In this document: one piece after another, positions 61,044-64,000 of the stretch
Numbering within the stretch: position 1 is the first letter of the stretch
Layout: every line of letters begins with the position of its first letter
Source: Franzmannia qiaohouensis
Lineage (GTDB): Bacteria; Pseudomonadota; Gammaproteobacteria; Pseudomonadales; Halomonadaceae
Length of the DNA: 64,000 nt
Assembly (NCBI RefSeq): GCF_031451695.1
Contig: NZ_JARWAM010000003.1
Span: 62,001-126,000 of the forward strand
Direction of reading: 5' to 3'
Program-made: the position numbers and the translations under genes
Notes under the pieces: model-generated
Databases searched by the model: none
Told to the model about the DNA's origin: nothing
Seen by the model: only the letters and a program-made list of their open reading frames with translations

Positions 61044-61850
61044 ATGGGTCATTGCGCCAGGGTCGACAGCCAGTGCGGTCGCTGCGACATTCCACTTCCC
61101 TTCGATTTCACAATGGCCTTCCAGCCCATCGTCGATATCGAGTCCGCCAGCATTGTCAGCTACGAAGCCTTGGTGCGTGGCCCCGCCGGCGAGTCGGCCT
61201 ACAGCATTATCTCCAAGGTCACCGACGATCTGATGTATCGCTTTGACCAAGCGTGCCGGGTCAAGGCCATCGAGCTGGCCAGCCGCCTGGGCATGCAGGA
61301 GCGCCTGTCGATCAACTTTCTTCCCAATGCGGTCTACGAGCCCAGCGCCTGCATCCAGGCCACACTGGAGGTCTCGGAGCGGGTCGGCTGGCCGACGGAT
61401 CGAATCGTCTTCGAGATCACCGAGACCGAGCTGGTCAAGGACCGCCAACACCTGCGCGGCATCATCGACGCCTACCGCAACATGGGCTTCACCACCGCCA
61501 TCGACGATTTCGGCAACGGCTACGCCAACCTGGACCTGCTTACCGACCTGCGCCCCGACAAGCTCAAGATCGATCGAGAGCTGGTCATGGGCTGCGACCA
61601 GGACTGTCGTCGGCAGGCCATCCTGCGCGCGGTGCACGGCCTCGCCAAGGAGCTCGATATCGGCCTGATCGCCGAGGGCGTCGAGACCCGCGAAGAGGCC
61701 CTGTGGCTGGCCCGTCAGGGCATCCAGCGCCAGCAGGGCTTCTACTATGCGCGCCCAGCCCTGGAGTCGCTCTGCCAGCACTCCTTGAGTGACGTGCTTC
61801 TCGACCTGCGCAGCGAGGCGCAGCAGCAACCCGGCATGCCGCAAGGCTGA
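61044..61850 (+). CDS. EAL-domain cyclic-di-GMP phosphodiesterase
   Basis: 268-aa stand-alone EAL protein. Catalytic elements are all present: YEALVRG (E41), SINFLPNA, FEITETELV, AIDDFGNGYANLDLL, KLKIDREL and AEGVETREE, then QGFYYARP. So it should be an active c-di-GMP hydrolase. An unusual N-terminal cysteine set (C4, C11, C14 in HCARVDSQCGRCD) may bind a metal or sense redox. AGGAAA lies five bases before the ATG. Confidence 0.92.
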   Translation: MGHCARVDSQCGRCDIPLPFDFTMAFQPIVDIESASIVSYEALVRGPAGESAYSIISKVTDDLMYRFDQACRVKAIELASRLGMQERLSINFLPNAVYEPSACIQATLEVSERVGWPTDRIVFEITETELVKDRQHLRGIIDAYRNMGFTTAIDDFGNGYANLDLLTDLRPDKLKIDRELVMGCDQDCRRQAILRAVHGLAKELDIGLIAEGVETREEALWLARQGIQRQQGFYYARPALESLCQHSLSDVLLDLRSEAQQQPGMPQG

Positions 61851-61865
61851 TCCGCCGCTGGAGCG

Positions 61866-61888
61866 CCAGCCCGAGCACGTCGGGCTGG
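61866..61888. terminator. Hairpin after EAL gene
   Basis: CCAGCCCGA-GCACG-TCGGGCTGG is a perfect 9-bp stem, 16 bases past the stop codon. No T-run. Confidence 0.6.
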
Positions 61889-62058
61889 AACGCTCGCTAA
61901 CACCCGCACAACACCCAGCGAGGCATCGAGACTGCCCCGGTGGGTATCTGCATCACCGCCCCCGAGGGTCGCTCGGCCAATCCCACCTACCTCAAGACCC
62001 AACAAGACAACCGCAGGTCGCTTTCACGACACTGCCGCCGCCGCGTGGGCACAACAAT

Positions 62059-62209
62059 GGCTAGGCTTTGTACGAAAAGTCGGCGAGCGATGGCCAGACA
62101 AGGCAAAAATCGGCGAAAAGACGGAGTTTACGGGGTGTAAATGAGTACTTTGAGCCGATTTTTAACGCCGTATGGGCGAGCGCAGGCAGTTTTCGTACAA
62201 AGCCTAGCC
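62059..62209. mobile_element. MITE-like element with 20-bp terminal inverted repeats
   Basis: GGCTAGGCTTTGTACGAAAA at 62059-62078 is the exact reverse complement of 62190-62209. CTAG occurs at both ends (62061-62064, 62204-62207), so a 4-base target duplication with a 139-base core (62065-62203) is possible, the pattern of IS5-type elements that target YTAR. An inner inverted pair AAAAATCGGC (62105-62114) / GCCGATTTTT (62154-62163) adds to the fold. No transposase is encoded. It lies 63 bases before the second BCCT start, in the 421-base gap after the EAL gene. Confidence 0.8.
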
Positions 62210-62271
62210 CGGTGTTGCGTCACAACCGGCACCCTGCAAGAGACGCCAATAACAACCCCAGAGGTAACCCC

Positions 62272-63846
62272 ATGAACCATGACGAGGCGCCTATCCTGTC
62301 GCCTGGGCAAGACAATACCCAGGTGCTGGGGATGGACTTCCATCATCCCGTCTTTCCTCTCTCGGCCTTGGCCATCCTGGCCTTCATCCTCTACGCCCTG
62401 ATCTATCCAGACGCCGCCAACAGCCACCTCACCGCCGCCCGCGGCTGGTCGATCGAGTACTTCGATTGGCTGTTCATGATGGCCGGCAACCTCTTCGTGC
62501 TGCTGTGCCTGGCGCTGATTGCCATGCCAGTGGGGCGCATTCGCCTGGGCGGCAGCAAGGCCCGGCCGGAGTACTCGACCACCTCCTGGTTCGCCATGCT
62601 GTTTGCCGCCGGCATGGGCATCGGCCTTATGTTCTGGAGCGTGGCCGAGCCAGTGGCCTACTACACCGACTGGTATGGCACCCCGCTCAATGCCGAAGCG
62701 CACACCCCGGCCGGGGCCAGCGCGGCGATCGGCGCCACCATGTTCCACTGGGGCCTGCACCCCTGGGCGATCTATGCCGTGGTGGGTCTGTCACTGGCCT
62801 TCTTTGCCTACAATCGCGGCCTGCCGCTTACCCTGCGCTCGGCTTTCACGCCGATCCTCGGCGAACGGGTACGCGGCTGGTTCGGCCACATCATCGACAT
62901 CATCGCGGTGCTGGCCACCATCTTCGGCCTGGCCACCTCGCTAGGCTTCGGTGCGTCCCAGGCAGCGGGCGGTCTCAACTACCTGTTCGGCGTGCCCAAT
63001 ACCATCGGCACCCAGCTGGCCATCATCGTGGTGGTCACCACCGTGGCGCTGTTCTCGGTGTGGCGCGGCATCGACGGCGGCGTAAAGCTGTTCTCCAACA
63101 TCAACATGATGATCGCCCTGGCGCTGCTGGTGTTCGTGATCGCCACCGGCGGCGTGCTGCTGTTCGTCAACAATCTATGGGGCACCACCCTGGCCTACGT
63201 TAGCCATGTCGTGCCTCTCTCCAACTGGGTAGGCCGCGACGATACCACCTGGTACCACGGCTGGACGGTGTTCTACTGGGCCTGGTGGATCTCCTGGTCA
63301 CCCTTCGTCGGCATGTTCATCGCACGGGTCTCCCGCGGCCGCACGGTGCGTGAGTTCCTGATCGCCGTACTGCTGGTGCCGACCCTGGTCACCCTGGTGT
63401 GGATGAGCGCCTTCGGTGGCACCGCCCTGGACCAGTCGGCCGCCGGTGTCGGCGCCCTGGCCGACGGCATCAGCGACGTCTCGCTGGCGATGTTCCAGAT
63501 GCTCGAGCAGTTGCCGCTAACCACCCTGACCTCCAGCCTGGCGATCCTGCTGGTGCTGATCTTCTTCATCACCTCGTCGGACTCCGGGTCGCTGGTGATC
63601 GACAACATTACTGCCGGCGGCAAGACCGACGCCCCCCGTGGCCAGCGTGTGTTCTGGGCAGTGCTGGAAGGCGTGATCGCGGGCATCCTGCTCTACGGCG
63701 GCGGTAGCACGGCGCTGGGGGCGTTGCAGGCGGGGGCCGTGGCCACCGGGCTGCCCTTCACCCTGGTACTGCTGGGCATGGCCTTCTGCCTGGTGAAGGG
63801 ACTGCTGGAGGAGCAGCGCGGGCTGGCGACAGCCAAGCCGGCCTGA
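62272..63846 (+). CDS. BCCT-family betaine/carnitine/choline transporter (second copy)
   Basis: 524-aa transporter of quaternary ammonium compounds. Hallmarks: WFAMLFAAGMGIGLMFWSVAEP, FHWGLHPWAIYAVVGLSLAF, FYWAWWISWSPFVGMFIARV-SRGRTVREF. The ATG at 62272 (GAGGTAA upstream) starts MNHDEAPILSPGQDNTQVLG. The frame extends upstream through the MITE, but those codons are not part of the family. It is similar in sequence to the BCCT protein at 54788, suggesting an old duplication with divergent use. Confidence 0.93.
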   Translation: MNHDEAPILSPGQDNTQVLGMDFHHPVFPLSALAILAFILYALIYPDAANSHLTAARGWSIEYFDWLFMMAGNLFVLLCLALIAMPVGRIRLGGSKARPEYSTTSWFAMLFAAGMGIGLMFWSVAEPVAYYTDWYGTPLNAEAHTPAGASAAIGATMFHWGLHPWAIYAVVGLSLAFFAYNRGLPLTLRSAFTPILGERVRGWFGHIIDIIAVLATIFGLATSLGFGASQAAGGLNYLFGVPNTIGTQLAIIVVVTTVALFSVWRGIDGGVKLFSNINMMIALALLVFVIATGGVLLFVNNLWGTTLAYVSHVVPLSNWVGRDDTTWYHGWTVFYWAWWISWSPFVGMFIARVSRGRTVREFLIAVLLVPTLVTLVWMSAFGGTALDQSAAGVGALADGISDVSLAMFQMLEQLPLTTLTSSLAILLVLIFFITSSDSGSLVIDNITAGGKTDAPRGQRVFWAVLEGVIAGILLYGGGSTALGALQAGAVATGLPFTLVLLGMAFCLVKGLLEEQRGLATAKPA

Positions 63847-63870
63847 TACGCAAGCGTCCCTTGCTGTAAC

Positions 63871-63902
63871 GCCACAACCCCGGCCTCGGCCGGGGTTGTG
63901 GC
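63871..63902. terminator. Long perfect hairpin after second BCCT gene
   Basis: GCCACAACCCCGGCC-TC-GGCCGGGGTTGTGGC is a 15-bp perfect stem 24 bases past the stop, followed by TTATT. Confidence 0.8.
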
Positions 63903-63970
63903 TTATTGGCGCATGTGGCCAATGCTGAGCTGACGGCGTTGTCGCCTGCATAACGACAGCGGGTTAAACG

Positions 63971-64000
63971 CAATGACCCCGGCCTTGGCCGGGGTCATTG
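63971..64000. terminator. Second hairpin at window end with the same core
   Basis: CAATGACCCCGGCC-TT-GGCCGGGGTCATTG is a 14-bp perfect stem that runs to the last base. It shares the ACCCCGGCC core with the preceding hairpin. It probably terminates a gene beyond the window edge. Confidence 0.6.

Overview
The window is GC-rich proteobacterial chromosome. Gene content (aerobactin-type siderophore genes, glycine betaine catabolism, two BCCT transporters, NAD-linked formate dehydrogenase, small acidic exported proteins) and acidic protein composition suggest a moderately halophilic gammaproteobacterium of the Halomonas / Chromohalobacter type. This is inferred from gene content and protein style, not from a marker gene. 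No rRNA, tRNA or CRISPR array was seen.

Region 1 (1-23.9 kb) is an iron-acquisition island. It opens with the 3' part of a TonB-dependent receptor and a FecBCDE-like siderophore ABC transporter whose ATPase gene is followed by a sucrase/ferredoxin-like [2Fe-2S] protein. Then comes an aerobactin locus: fhuD-like binding protein, iutA receptor, a ShiF-like MFS gene, iucA-iucB-iucC-iucD, fhuB, a siderophore-interacting (ferric reductase) protein, a small unknown ORF, fhuC, and a FhuA/FoxA-like receptor. At least seven Fur-box-like sites sit in front of these units. Two lesions are visible: a -1 frameshift in the MFS gene and an in-frame TAG in iucC. As written, the strain may be able to use but not make or export aerobactin.

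Region 2 (23.9-44.4 kb) converts glycine betaine to serine and C1 units. GbcA/GbcB take betaine to dimethylglycine, a DgcA-type flavoenzyme takes dimethylglycine to sarcosine, and SoxBDAG takes sarcosine to glycine plus methylene-THF. GlyA makes serine from these, and PurU releases formate from formyl-THF. A GbdR-like AraC regulator, a TRAP transporter, an AEC transporter, a TetR regulator with clear ATGTACAT operators, and a PQQ-type sugar dehydrogenase are interspersed.

Region 3 (44.7-53.6 kb) holds a histidine kinase / NtrC-type sigma-54 regulator pair, two small acidic exported proteins, and a soluble NAD-dependent formate dehydrogenase (alpha subunit plus a fused NuoE-NuoF-like subunit) that can oxidise the formate made upstream.

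Region 4 (53.7-64 kb) holds envelope and stress proteins (CsbD, an exported acidic protein, a DUF4168-like protein), two BCCT transporters for betaine-type solutes, a cNMP/CBS/DUF294 protein with a DEDDh exonuclease, a DMT exporter and an EAL phosphodiesterase.

The most unusual non-coding signal is a palindromic repeat present three times (about 24.83, 29.17 and 44.44 kb). Each copy lies just downstream of a betaine/C1 gene (soxG, soxB, gbcA) in the same orientation relative to it. Paired changes keep its hairpins intact, and one copy has extra nested hairpins and 9-bp terminal inverted repeats. A separate MITE-like element with 20-bp inverted repeats sits 63 bp upstream of the second BCCT gene.
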